Below are positions 1-10,277 of a stretch of 64,000 bases of DNA, in pieces (the stretch's first letter is position 1; every line of letters starts with the position of its first letter). A model generated the notes under the pieces. It saw only the letters and a program-made list of their open reading frames with translations, was not told the DNA's origin and did not search any database. Source of the DNA: Caprella mutica (lineage: Eukaryota > Arthropoda > Malacostraca > Amphipoda > Caprellidae); the NCBI GenBank assembly GCA_947561585.1, contig CANNZV010001176.1, forward strand, positions 1 through 64,000, given 5' to 3'. Position numbers and translations under genes: made by a program.

Positions 1-585
1 GTCCACCACGTGACTTTGACTGTTGGTTAACCGGCACACGAGTGAACTTTGAATTACTATTTAATAGTCGAATAAATAGGTAGAAATGGTCTTAGACATT
101 GAGTAGTTAATGAATATATATTATAATATCTGAATAAATCTCTGTAATAAAAATTAGATTCGTATCTCATTTCCATCTTTGATAATAAATATACATATAT
201 ATGCAAACAACACTAACATGAAATTCTGTATTGAAACAATATTTCATTTAAATATTTATTTTAAAAGGTATATTTACAGATTAAACAACAGTAAAATCAG
301 TATTTTTTCCCATACGAGTTATATCAGGTTGGTGACAATATGCTTATAAAATCATAGCTCCTGAAAATATTACAGACGGAGAGAAAGAATTAAAGAGTAT
401 TGATTGGTTCTAAATTTAATTAAATACTATATACTTTAAACCGCTGGTTTAATTTTCCCGTCTATAATATTTTCAGGATCTATAATTTTAAAAGCATATT
501 GTCACAGAGCCAGTCTTGTAATACATATACGCTGAATGATAATCCAATTCTGTCCTAAGGTCCACGTGTGGTGACCTGCACTAAC
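1..585. repeat. 585-bp dispersed repeat, copy 1 (cut by window edge)
   Basis: Nearly identical in direct orientation to 10278-10862 (offset 10277, only scattered substitutions). It opens with GTCCACCACGTGACTTTGAC and closes near TCCACGTGTGGTGACCTGCA, so a CACGTG-containing motif lies at both ends. It contains MITE family A copy 1 (327-511). The left boundary may lie outside the window. Confidence 0.8.
327..511. mobile_element. MITE family A, copy 1
   Basis: Hairpin MITE of about 185 bp. The left arm has GGTTGGTGACAATATGCTTA and the right arm ends GCATATTGTCACAGAGCC. The arms also share the paired motifs CTGAAAATATTACAGACGG and CCGTCTATAATATTTTCAGG. Both ends have diverged from the family consensus GGGTTGTGACAATATGC. 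It is nested in the 585-bp repeat. Confidence 0.7.
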
Positions 586-1090
586 TTTAAATTAATTTTC
601 TGTAATAAAGAAAAAATATCTAAAAAATAAATGTATTTTATTCACAAAGTATTTATTTCAGTTTTACAAATATATTAAATTGATTAAGTGAAATAATTCT
701 ATTTTACATATATGATCTCACTTCGATTATAGGGTACAAGTTATGAGTTGTTGTACCTTTCCACATTTACGATCATTTAAGAAAGAATATAAAATAGTTA
801 TTATTTATCTCAGGGTATATGTCTTTTATCACATGATCGGAAATGTGTAACCGTACGATAATTCAGAACTTTCCCTAAATGAGAATAGAAAACACATCAA
901 ATATGTAATATACTTATGTCAATTAATAAAATGAATATATATGTAACACTGAAAAAATACATCGTAAGTAAAATACTTTAATATTTTAGACATAATATAT
1001 ATATTTTTTATTATAGCAAATTACAATAATTTTATGTTAGTGTCAGTCACGTGGACCCTACGACAGAATTGGATTGTCATTCAGCGTATG
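520..1090. repeat. inverted repeat around a MITE B copy
   Basis: GCTGAATGATAATCCAATTC at about 531 followed by GGTCCACGTG recurs as its reverse complement at about 1030-1086 (CACGTGGACC ... GAATTGGATTGTCATTCAGC). The arms are about 60 bp, imperfect, and enclose about 450 bp that includes MITE B copy 1. A related fragment lies at about 8895-8970. Probably a TIR element of the same family as the 585-bp repeat. Confidence 0.55.
730..877. mobile_element. MITE family B (Tigger-like TIR), copy 1, diverged
   Basis: The left end TAGGGTACAAGTTATGAGTT and right end GATAATTCAGAACTTTCCCTA are degraded versions of the family terminus GGGTAAGTTACGAATTATCG, with TA at both edges. The subterminal pair CCACATTTACGATCAT and ATGATCGGAAATGTG is retained. 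Confidence 0.6.
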
Positions 1091-1092
1091 AG

Positions 1093-1218
1093 TAGGGTTG
1101 TGACAATATGCTTTTAAAATCACATATGTTAAGAATATCACAGAAATAGTATCACGAAATGGTATCGAATACTACATACTCTTCAATTCTTTCCGTCTAT
1201 AATATTGTCACAATCCTA
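1093..1218. mobile_element. MITE family A, copy 2, internally deleted
   Basis: TAGGGTTGTGACAATATGCT at the left and ATATTGTCACAATCCTA at the right, with TA at both ends. It retains the internal GGTATCGAATACTACATA segment of the family but is about 50 bp shorter than full-length copies. Confidence 0.75.
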
Positions 1219-1502
1219 ATATAACTCACATGGAAAAATGTACCTTTTGTACTGTTGATGGACGGTAAATAAATAAATTCAAAAATAAATATTTATCTTA
1301 CAAAATAATTGAACATTTCTACAGTAATGAAACTATTTCTGCATCATAGTTATGATTATTTTATAAATTAATAGTTTTTGAAAATTAGATGGTGTACACA
1401 CCAAATGGTACCTACCAGTATGGTATGCAATCTGTGAGGTTTATGTGATCTGGTGATGCATTAGTATCTATATTTTAATATGATACATTTCCCGGGTAGA
1501 TT

Positions 1503-1854
1503 CCTAGTTAACGTCCCTATTTCATTTAGGGACGTGAACTAGGAAGGGGGTAATTGGTTATTAATAATTTTCCTATAATGATAACCATTAAAAAACAAAA
1601 ACAAGAGTATATAATTAATATATTTCAAATTGTATTTTCAAAACGGTAGTCTTCAATTTGCTGAATTTAAATTTCAAATATTCCTTTTTGGTATTATTTG
1701 TATATGTAGCTAAAATACTAAATTTTCTGTCATTTAATATTTTTAGTGCAATATATTTTAATCATATGAAAGGTAATTAAATTTGAGAAAAATAAAAATA
1801 GAAATACTCCCATCCTAGTTCACGTCCCTGAATGAAATAGAGACGTGAACTAGG
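1503..1854. mobile_element. small element with a 41-bp palindrome at each end
   Basis: CCTAGTTAACGTCCCTATTT, completed to a palindrome by AGGGACGTGAACTAGG, spans 1503-1543. A second version (CCTAGTTCACGTCCCT ... AGACGTGAACTAGG) spans 1814-1854. About 270 bp of AT-rich sequence lies between. Hairpins at both termini suggest a non-autonomous element; the superfamily is unknown. Confidence 0.5.
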
Positions 1855-1863
1855 AATATACCA

Positions 1864-2912
1864 AATATCATTATATAAAGTTGGTACATGCTACTAAAAT
1901 TATATGGTACACGGAAAACTGCCAGGCGGAAAACTGCCAGGCGGAAAACTGCCAGGCGGAAAACTGCCAGGCGGAAAACTGCCGAAGCGGAAAACTGCCA
2001 GGCGGAAAACTGCCAGGCGGAAAGCTGCCAGTAATTTACTGGCAATTTAATGACTTTAGTCAATAATAACAGTTTAATTTATAAAAATGTTGTTCGCCCA
2101 ACGTTAAGGAGTTAAAAACATTCATTTTTACTTAGTATGCAAAACAAAAATAATAGTTAAATGTAGACAATTTATTAGAAAAATATGTAAATATATAAAT
2201 ATTAAAGATATAAATGAAATATTATATAGAAATTAAAAACTAAAATTTTTCCTAGAAAAGGTTTTAAATACTAATAGAAGAAACAAAGAAATATTAGTAT
2301 GAGGGACAGAGTACAATTTCTTTGTTTACACAACGCATCTTTAAATTATCAGTTCATAACGCGCTAACTGTCTAATTTTTTTTTATAATTTGAGAATTGA
2401 ACAAGCCTTCAAGCTTAATATTCGCTTGTACTCATTATATAACAATTTTGATCTATGTTTGTGAAATATTTAGAATTTGCATCTCAACATATATGATTAT
2501 TAATTAAACTGCTATTACCTACCAATAGTACCTAAATCTCTGACATTTTCAATCAATCGAATTGGATTGTTCATTAATTAATAATACTTGTTTCATATAT
2601 ATAAAGGAATATTGTAAAAATGAAGGAGTTGTGCTATTGACATGGAGAATAAAAATGTAAATATAATAAATATTGAACATACATATATGTTGATTTAACA
2701 TACACTTAATTTATTGTATGATTTAAGATTAATTAATTATGAGAAAAAATTTCCATTAAGTGACTGGCAGTTTTCCGCCTACCAGTTTTCCGCCTGGCAG
2801 TTTTCCGCATAGCAGTTTTCCGCTTCGGCAATTTTCCGCCTGGCAGTTTTCCGCTTGGCAGTTTTCCGCCTGGCAGTTTTCCGGACACCAATTATATAAA
2901 TGATATTCCAGT
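1864..2912. mobile_element. foldback-like element with minisatellite arms
   Basis: Arms of a 15-bp monomer (GAAAACTGCCAGGCG) run forward at about 1912-2032 and as the reverse complement at about 2762-2884, about 730 bp apart. Outside the arrays, AATATCATTATATAA (left) pairs with TTATATAAATGATATT (right). Both arrays carry the same variant unit (CTGCCGAAGCGG), so the arms are copies of each other. Tandem repeats inside long inverted arms are the hallmark of foldback elements. No target duplication was found. The interior (2424-2745) is also present inside the hAT-type element at 8003-8855. Confidence 0.65.
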
Positions 2913-3639
2913 TAACATTATAGCTCTATATCTTCATATATAAATATCTGTTAGAGATTATATTGTTATAAGATTTTAACAAGATGTAGATTAAGATTTA
3001 ACATGCTAGTAAAGATAACGGACCAGAAATTAAGCTAGTGAATTAACGGACCAGATATTAAGCTAGTGAGATAACAGACCACACACAGAGAAAGGATTAG
3101 TTGAAACAAATCAAATTTGATTTGTTTTGACTCATATGAATGGGTTATTTGTGTAAACTGGGAATATTAATGAGTGTCAAAATGAAATTTTTAAAAATAG
3201 ATTGAATAATATAATCCGCTATTCAAAAAAGAGGTAACCGAAGAAAAACCTTAAATGAGTTTCTAAAAATTTGGGCCAAACGTGGAGAAAAGTCAGGAAA
3301 TTTTGGGTAGGAACTCGAGTGAAGTTAATATTGATTTGCTAGTGGGAAATGATGTCGAATTTGTGAATGATGTTGCAAATGCTGATATTTTAAATGATTT
3401 TTCTCTCTATCATTGCCTCTAGCTTAGATAAAAATATCAATAAAACCTCTACTGATTCTAATAAATTCATTTCATATAGTGTTCACACTGAGAAACAATT
3501 GATAGTCAACCTGACTCATCGCTTGAGTCAGGGCTGACAAAACTTCAATATTGAAGTCTCTTTTCTTAATTGACTCTTCCTGAGTCAATCTGACTAAGAA
3601 TTAGGAGTCAATGTGATTCTTGTTTTTGAGTAAATATTA

Positions 3640-4053
3640 GGATGAGTCAAATTGACTAATATTTTTGAGCCGGTTTGAGGCAAACTGAAAACTCAAATTT
3701 TGCGTCAATTTCTCGAATGAAATAATCTATCAACATAGTTTATTGCAGTTTTTGACAGGAAGAAGAATATTGGAAATTTTTGAAAAAAGATATACGGAAT
3801 CTAGGGATGCTGTCTTTATCAGAATTGTGCCTAAGTCCTGGGAAAGACCTCCAGGTATTTCATTTACTCTTACGCTTCATTTCCTTGCTGTAATCAAACG
3901 GTTACATAATTATTGATTACCACGGACTCTTAATCTGGATCTTTCTCAAGGGTCATCCTAAACTGAGAAAAATATGAGTCAAATTGAATCAAAATTTGAG
4001 TTTTCAGTTAATCCCAAAACCAGATCTAAAATGTTAGTCAATTTGACTCATCC
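3640..4053. mobile_element. TA-flanked MITE with AP-1-like TIRs, copy 1
   Basis: The left end GGATGAGTCAAATTGACTAA is matched by the right end TTAGTCAATTTGACTCATCC, with TA at 3638-3639 and 4054-4055. The inverted similarity continues inward for about 70 bp (ACTGAAAACTCAAATTTTG on both arms). TA duplication suggests Tc1/mariner-type mobilisation. There is no ORF. Confidence 0.7.
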
Positions 4054-4787
4054 TACTATTCTACATCTAAGGTCCCCCGCACCCCCAGTGGCTCTATCCT
4101 GAAGCTTTCTGTGGTGAATGAAAGAGTAGGGGGTGGCTTACCTTGGGTCTAGAACTGTTGTAATTGGGATAATAGGTTGTCTTTTTCCATTTTACCAAGT
4201 TTATCATTTTCCTAACGCTACTTGCAGTTTTAGAGGATAGCGCTAGGGTTATGCTCTTCAACTACGATGTCTTAGATTTTTGTGTTAGGTAGGCTCGTAG
4301 GCTGCATTTACTATCACCTCTTCATTTTCCTCTTCCATCCGTGAGTTCAGGCAATATTAGTAATATTAGACTACGTTTTAGTGAATTTAGATTCCTTTGT
4401 ACACTTCTAGATTCCAATAAAATTACCTTAATATCACGTCAAAACTAATGAAACAAAACATTAAAACAAAACCGGGAATTGAATTTTCCCATCAAAAGCC
4501 ACTATTTTTGAGAATTTCAACAAAAAAAATTGGTTTATGACTTAACTTGTTAGTTCTTTTGATGAAATTTATTATTAGCCAAATATGTCTCAAGAGACAC
4601 CAAGAAACTGGAGTTAGGTTTGTAAATGACAATGAAAGAAAACTTTAAGGTACAATGTGTATTAGTAATGAATAAATGAACAAATAAAACGCCTAAAATT
4701 ATATATCATGGATATATAAAACCACTACATAAGTAGGACAGGTGACAGTAACACACCTGAAGTCATCAACTCACACATTACATTGTA

Positions 4788-5927
4788 CAGAGCGTTCCAC
4801 ATAAATGTACCCCATTTTTGTATAAATTATATCTCCAGTTAAAATTAAGATATTTTAAATCTGTTATTTCATACTAAAGGCAATTTAATCTTTCTAAGAA
4901 TGAATATTTTTGTGAATATTTTCTATACTATGAGTGAACAAATTCTATCTCCATCACAGTTTTCCAAACAACGAAATCTAAATCCGGCAATAGATGAAAA
5001 AAAAAACTTTAATAAACAAAAAATGTAAATCAACCTTTAGAATCCTTCAACATGACCACCATTCCTCTCAAGACAAGTCTTAGCACGATTCATTAAACCA
5101 CCAACTGCTCTCCGGATCATTACTCGATCGTTCTTCAATGCCTCAAATGCATCCCCCACCCTTTCTCCTATTATTTCAAATGTCGGAGGTGGGGTTTTAA
5201 ATGAGAGATTCTAAACAAATCCCAATAGTAAAAATCACATGATGTTAGGTCTGGGCTGCTTGGTGGTCACTGAACATCCTAGTGCTAGCAGCCGCTTTCC
5301 AAATACTTCTCGTAATTAATATTTGAATGTTATAGTGTGATGTGTCGATGAGCTGGTGATTCCTCTTGCTGAAACCAAATAAGCCTGAATTCATTGCGGT
5401 TTTAAGCCAGCTCCAAGTAAGGAAGATTAACGCATTAAACATCTATAAATAAAGTTTGCATCATGAACCATTGCCGAAAAGACTCGCAAACACAGAAAGT
5501 TCTATCTGCGTATGCTGTTTTCAAAATCATTATTTTTCGGGTTGATTAATAAACCACATTCTTGTATTTTAATATTAACGTGAAAATGCAGCCTAATCTG
5601 AGAGTTGTGACTACTAATCATTCGAAGAATCTAGGTTGTTGACCGGAAATCTAATTGCAAAGCGCTCTTCGCTCTGCGTAGTCAGGGGGCAGAAACTGCA
5701 TGATGTTTTATTTGCCTTTTGAACATTCAAGTACACATTAATAACAATTGAAGGTTGATTAGCATTTTCTTGAAGTTCATTTTCTGTGTTATTGTTGGAA
5801 TTGGTTTGGTACAAGCATAAATTAACACTGTCTATACACAATTTATTGTGCACTCATAATTCAGTAAATATTCACAATTTTTTTTATGTACCCCCAAAAA
5901 TGGGGCACATTTTTGCAGAACTTTCTG
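4788..5927 (-). mobile_element. decayed mariner-like transposon, copy 1
   Basis: The TIRs pair CAGAGCGTTCCACATAAATG with the reverse-complement right end CAGAAAGTTCTGCAAAAATG, and both continue into CCCCATTTTTG. TA flanks both ends (4786-4787 and 5928-5929). The 1140-bp length fits a mariner/Tc1-type element. It sits just downstream of the BTB-psq polyadenylation signal. Confidence 0.75.
5037..5860 (-). pseudogene. mariner-like (DDE_3-type) transposase remnant
   Basis: The minus-strand reading frame is broken by several stops and frameshifts. The C-terminal end is recognisable: a stretch with EALKNDRVMIRRAVGGL and AKTCLERNGGHVEGF, ending at the TAA at 5039-5037. This is typical of the tail of mariner-type DDE transposases, which often end with an (R/N)GGH motif. 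The DDE catalytic residues are not clearly visible, so it is certainly inactive. Confidence 0.5.
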
Positions 5928-6056
5928 TAGTTTGAATGACTTTGAGAGATCATAAATTACAGATTAGGTACTCAGGAGCACAGTAGTGAATGTGTGCTTT
6001 AATGAGCTCCGAAGAAAACTGAAATATCAAATGCTCTGGGCATTCACAAAATAATA

Positions 6057-6062
6057 TTTATT
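6057..6062 (-). terminator. AATAAA polyadenylation signal of the BTB-psq gene
   Basis: AATAAA on the minus strand about 50 nt downstream of the stop codon at 6113. It is conserved in the duplicated copy at 25820-25825. It implies a short 3' UTR of roughly 75 nt. Confidence 0.6.
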
Positions 6063-6112
6063 TTCTAGGTTTTCTACTTTAAATTGAGAAGAAGGATCAT
6101 TTGGTTCTAATT

Positions 6113-7916
6113 TCACATTTTTTCCAATTTCAGAACATCTTGGTCGGAAATAATCTGTGTGTGATGAGTTGGAGAAGCAAAAGAACAGTTTCTGTCTGGT
6201 ACAGAAGAATCAGGTGACTGATTGGTGGACGATGAGGATTGTGATCGGTCATTGAAGGAAGAGCACGCACTATTTTCTTTATCGGTTAATTTTTCTCGTT
6301 TAACAGACATGTCATCAGCACAGGTGGGGTTAAGACTGGAAGACATGTGAGCATCCTCCTCGGAAGAATTTCCGTTTGACGAGAATGACCCAGTAGAATT
6401 TTCACATCTTTTCTTCTTCTTATCGGGTATTATTATACCCAATTCAATCTTCTTATCTTTCAGATGTCTGAAAAAAGTACGTCTAGGGATACTAAAATTC
6501 TTGATGACATTGATTGGCTTATCATCTTTCTTAATGACGATCATTATAGCCTTAGCAAGATCTTCAGGCGTGTATTTTTTCTCAGATTTGTTGGTGTCTT
6601 TTGCTTTCATGGGTTTCTTTTTCACCCCAGAAAGCTTCATATCAGACTTGGAATCTCTTTCTTCGTTGGCAAAAGGGACTTTGTTCCTTTTATTAATGTT
6701 ACCAGTATTATTTGTAAGGTTTGGAAAATACGCACGTGCGCCAGCTGGTATTGGACAAGGTAGGTTCGAAGTCAAACTACCGAAGATTTTCTTTTCCGGA
6801 ACTGGAAGATTTTTCGTGTTAGGAGTTGTCTGTTCTCTCTTGTATTCATCAGTAGAATCGAGGTGGAGGAAGCCAGAAAAATTAGCAGAATTCTCGTTCA
6901 ATTCGTCTTCAGAATCAATCATGACGTCTTGGGGCTCTTCATCATCATACATGGGTTCTGTAAAAGTAGCTAAATGTAATAAATATCACATATACCAGTT
7001 ATAACAATAGGAATGTTCGTGGTAATACACTATTGGTAATCCTTTTAAAATTCTAACTATAAATTTGAGCTTACCATATTTTTGTACGTAGCCTCTTGTC
7101 TCTTCAAGCGGACCTTCACCAATTTGAAGTCTGCATTCGGAAGAAAAACTTTTCTGTAAACAAAATATATAATTAGTAATAAAAAATGATGCAGTGCATT
7201 TTAAATCAAATTAGGCATATTTGAAATCATTGCAAGCGCTATGGGAGGATACTTACATAGCCATTTTCTCTTGAATCGGGCGGGCAGCTAGTTCGTAAAG
7301 GAGGCGACACGGAGTGTCTTCTTTCGGCGGCTGCCATCCGTTTCTTATTGCAGGGAATTGCTGCAGATGAAGAAGGAGTGGCAGAATCTTGTGTTTGAAG
7401 AGGTACTGTAAACTGTTGTCGTGGGTAAAGAATTCTATAGTTCAGGAGAGGAGTAGGAGGTCCTTCTTTATTGTAATGTTGTTGAGTCCTGAGAATACCA
7501 GATCCTAGATCTGTCAGAATTGTAGCAGTTTCGAAATCTTTTACATACTCTTTAGAACGAGGTGCACCCAGGTACGTAATCATTTCGATAAACTCTGAAA
7601 TGTTTTCAATTTTTATACTAGCTGAACCAAGATAAACGTATTTCAGAACAGCTTCTAAGGTAGCTGGTTTGCAGTCCTGAAGGACTACCATGTCGATCTT
7701 ATCTTCCTCTTCGCTGATAAGATCTTTCATCAGCGACATAGCTGTACATATAATCATTTTGTGTACTTTAAATGCTCGTCTCTCTCTTCCATTGCTGGCT
7801 AATAAAACGAGATCTGAGAACGCTCCATCTCGCAAGAAGCAGTTTTGAACACATTCAGTGATCAAATTTGTTGAACATTTAAACGTGTGCCGCCTTGAAC
7901 TAGCCATCTTATTCAT
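6113..7916 (-). CDS. BTB/POZ plus psq helix-turn-helix protein, three coding exons
   Basis: Coding exons on the minus strand are 7916-7257, 7153-7075 and 6957-6113, joined in phase to 527 residues. Donors read TAT|GTAAGT at 7257 and ATG|GTAAGC at 7075; acceptors are TTTACAG before 7153 and TTTTACAG before 6957. The split codon G|AA (Glu) joins exons 2 and 3. Residues about 19-125 form a BTB domain (SDLVLLA, FKVHKMIICTA, LEAVLKYVYLG). Residues about 375-416 form a psq-type HTH (KYTPEDLAKAI ... NFSIPRRTFFRHLK) followed by a basic KKKKR run. The rest is Ser/Asn-rich and probably disordered. BTB domains oligomerise and psq domains bind DNA, so a nuclear chromatin or transcription role is inferred. 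The start is MNKMASS; a second ATG three codons later is possible. The frame is unbroken. I cannot name the orthologue. Confidence 0.85.
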
Positions 7917-8002
7917 TTAGATCTGAAATAGATAAAAGGTATTAATATCTAAGAAAAATATTATTGCATATTGTCACCAAGGCTAATATACTACCTTGAT
8001 TG

Positions 8003-8855
8003 CAGAGATGGGAGGAAAGTACTTCCCAAGTACCAAGTTAAAGTATTAAGTAACAAAAAAGTACTTAACTAAAGTACTACTTGAAGTACTTTCTAAAAAG
8101 TACTTCGAATAATTGCTTTGAAGTACTTTTTATAAGTACATGTTACTTCCCAAGTAAAAAGTACATTGCAAAGAACATTTTTTCCTTTCAGTTGTAATAC
8201 ATGTAATATTACATGTAATAAATATGGTATCCATTTCCAAAAATATGCATGGTATACACATGATTTAAATGTGTGAGTGTCACATGGTATACACATGGAA
8301 TTGTTTGTAGGGAAACTTAATATTGTTCACTTGTACTCACAATAAAACAACTTTGATCGATGTTCGTGAAATATTTAGAATTTGCAACCCAACATCAATG
8401 ATTATTAAACTCCTATTACTCACCTAATTCTCTGACAATTTTACTCGATCGAATTGGATTGCATATTAATTAATAATACTTTCTACATATAAATGAAAAT
8501 TGTTAAAATGAATGACATGTAGAATAAAAATGTAAATGTAATAACTATCTAACTTACATATAAGTTGATTTAACATTCACTTAATTTAGTGTATAATTTA
8601 TAATTATATTATTGTGAGAATACCTAATTATCTAGTTTTCACAAATCAGTACACAGAGTTTAATGTTTGCTTCGGAACCTAAGGCTACATTGCTGACGTC
8701 AACGTAACTGAAAATGTTTTTAAAATTTACGTATTTTGAAAATAAGTTACAACTATTAATTATAAAATCCTTATGTGTACTGAAGTTTGGTTTACTGAGT
8801 GTTTAATAAAGTAGCTTTGTTGAAATAATAAAAAATAACTTTTTGCCCACATCTG
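8003..8855. mobile_element. non-autonomous hAT-type element in intron 1 of the BTB-psq gene
   Basis: The left end CAGAGATGGG and right end CCCACATCTG form imperfect short TIRs. They are flanked by CTTGATTG (7995-8002) and CTTGAATG (8856-8863), an 8-bp target duplication with one mismatch, as expected for hAT. The subterminal region is packed with AAGTACTT-type repeats. The interior contains a single reverse unit of the 35-bp satellite at 49.7 kb and a block shared with the foldback-like element at 2424-2745. No transposase ORF. Confidence 0.7.
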
Positions 8856-8894
8856 CTTGAATGTCACGTTACCTCAGACTTATAATACATGCAT

Positions 8895-9110
8895 ACACGG
8901 CTATGCTTAATCACAATCCAATTTCTGTATATGTACCACGTGTGGTCAGTTCAACTAACATCAAATTGTTCTAATTTACTGTGAGTAAAAAAAAAATACT
9001 TAAAAATCATTAAAGCTACAGATATTCATAAATTGATTTCCTATTTCACATTATATTCATATAATTTCAGTAGGATGTTATTTATATAAGGATATTCCTA
9101 TTAAGTGTCA
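8895..9110. repeat. diverged fragment of the CACGTG-end repeat
   Basis: ATCCAATTTCTGTATATGTA and CCACGTGTGGTCAG followed by CAACTAACATCAAATT resemble 541-600 and its inverted partner near 1040. It lies in intron 1 of the BTB-psq gene. Confidence 0.4.
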
Positions 9111-9167
9111 CCCAAACTACAATAATTTAATGTTATTTCAAGGCAATTCTAAGTTAGTTCATGGATA

Positions 9168-9275
9168 TAGGGTAAATTACGAGTTATCGTACAATTCTAC
9201 ATTTCCGATCATGTGAGAAATGAGTAATTAACATTGTTATTGATTCTTTATTTCATTGATATCCATGGTAACTGT
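9168..9275. mobile_element. MITE family B, copy 2, left half only
   Basis: TAGGGTAAATTACGAGTTAT then TCTACATTTCCGATCATGTG matches the left arm. The central palindrome is degraded (TGATATCCATGGTAAC) and the right arm is absent. Confidence 0.55.
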
Positions 9276-9421
9276 AGAAATATATATTAATTTAATAAGG
9301 AAGGATTTTGTCCTGTGAACGATGCCATAACAACGGCATATAGACTTCAATAGTCAGAATTGGTATAACAATGACAATCCATAAACGCATATTAATAATA
9401 AACCATAAAAAGGGTACTTAC

Positions 9422-9555
9422 GACACTAAATCTTCTTAGTCCAATAACTGTAAAATTCAATGTCCGATGGTTACTCTTGGATTTGTTTTCTTTCACCTGA
9501 AGCACAGGACACTGTTCCTTAACCAACCGCTTCTGGAAGCTGCGAACATAGCACT
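9422..9555 (-). other. predicted non-coding first exon (5' UTR) of the BTB-psq gene
   Basis: On the minus strand this runs from an initiator-like CCAGT (A at 9555) to a strong donor GTGTC|GTAAGT (intron starts at 9421). The matching acceptor is CTATTTCAG just before 7922, 6 nt upstream of the ATG at 7916. The resulting intron of about 1.5 kb (7923-9421) holds a hAT-type element, a repeat fragment and half a MITE. The exon is inferred from signals only; no transcript evidence is available here. Confidence 0.55.
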
Positions 9556-9610
9556 GGATGATTCTGGCTGGAAGAACAAAAATTTATACTCCAGCGAAGC
9601 TCCGCCCACA
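9550..9610 (-). promoter_or_regulatory. TATA/initiator core promoter with GC box for the BTB-psq gene
   Basis: Reading the minus strand: GGGCGG (9607-9602), then TATAAAT (9588-9582), then an initiator-like TCCAGTG with the A at 9555, about 33 nt downstream of the TATA start. This is normal RNA polymerase II spacing and lies directly upstream of the predicted 5' UTR exon. Two TGACGTCA palindromes (9677-9684 and 9827-9834), both inside a MITE, lie 100-280 bp further upstream. Confidence 0.55.
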
Positions 9611-9670
9611 TGCGTGGGTACAGGCCTCATTACAAAGAATAACAAATGTAGCGCCAATGGGGGAGTTTGG

Positions 9671-9850
9671 TGTTCATGACGTCATCAGAGCAACAGACTA
9701 AAATGGAAATTTAGACTCTTGGAAATCAAAAAATGAATTTATATCAATTCTCAACAAAAATAATGATAGCTTATCAATTTGTGTAATTTTATTTACGTTA
9801 GTGATCTTTTTTAAGTTTTGCTGTGATGACGTCACATAGACAACAAAATC
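9671..9850. mobile_element. MITE family D (CRE-like termini), copy 1
   Basis: Begins TGTTCATGACGTCATCAGAG and ends GATGACGTCACATAGACAA, so both subterminal regions carry the palindrome TGACGTCA. A homologous copy of similar length lies at 61620-61807. It sits immediately upstream of the predicted BTB-psq promoter. Confidence 0.6.
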
Positions 9851-9983
9851 ACATTGCCAATACTGTGCGTGTGCAACATGCTTATTCCAGCTACCACGCC
9901 TTCTAGCACCGAATTCTTTTTTTATCTGGCACTTTATGAGCGAAACTTAAAGGCATTTAACTGATTAAAAGCCTTTTCATGTA

Positions 9984-10137
9984 CAGTGCAACTCTTTTAG
10001 ATTGAAATCCTGTATAGTGAACCATCCTGAGTAGTAATGAAGTAACCTATATAGTAAACATGGCCATCAGTTTTTCATGCATATCTTGAGGTCCAATGTA
10101 GGGAAGCATTTTCTCACTATACAGGTGTTCTATACTG
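9984..10137. mobile_element. pogo-type MITE
   Basis: The left end is CAGTGCAACTC, followed by CCTGTATAGTGAACC. The right end on the opposite strand reads CAGTATAGAACACCTGTATA. TA lies at both borders (9982-9983 and 10138-10139). CAGT-type termini with TA duplications are typical of pogo/Tigger relatives. 154 bp, no ORF. Confidence 0.6.
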
Positions 10138-10277
10138 TACTTTATATTAATACCATCTTTAGATTATCATTTGATTAGTACAATGTATCCATAGATTTTT
10201 ATCTCAGTGGCTATACATACATTTCCTACCTTCTCGAAATAGTACCTCCTAGTTTCTACTACGTATGTTTTCTAGAG

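Larger units (their letters stand above)
3006..6920. repeat. segmental duplication, copy 1 (3' half of the BTB-psq gene plus flank)
   Basis: Collinear with 22704-26683 in the same orientation, with scattered substitutions, short indels and one 62-bp tandem duplication in copy 2 near 24000. The left edge lies in 29-bp minisatellite units (GATAACGGACCAG) and the right edge is inside coding exon 3 at 6920. Confidence 0.9.

Noticed and set aside
6464..7004. Plus-strand ORFs opposite BTB-psq exon 3 (and 26227-26959 opposite the copy)
   Set aside because: Antisense shadows of a real coding exon; no domain and no splice or start context.
9467..9679. 70-codon plus-strand ORF near the promoter
   Set aside because: No domain, and it overlaps the better supported minus-strand promoter and 5' UTR exon.
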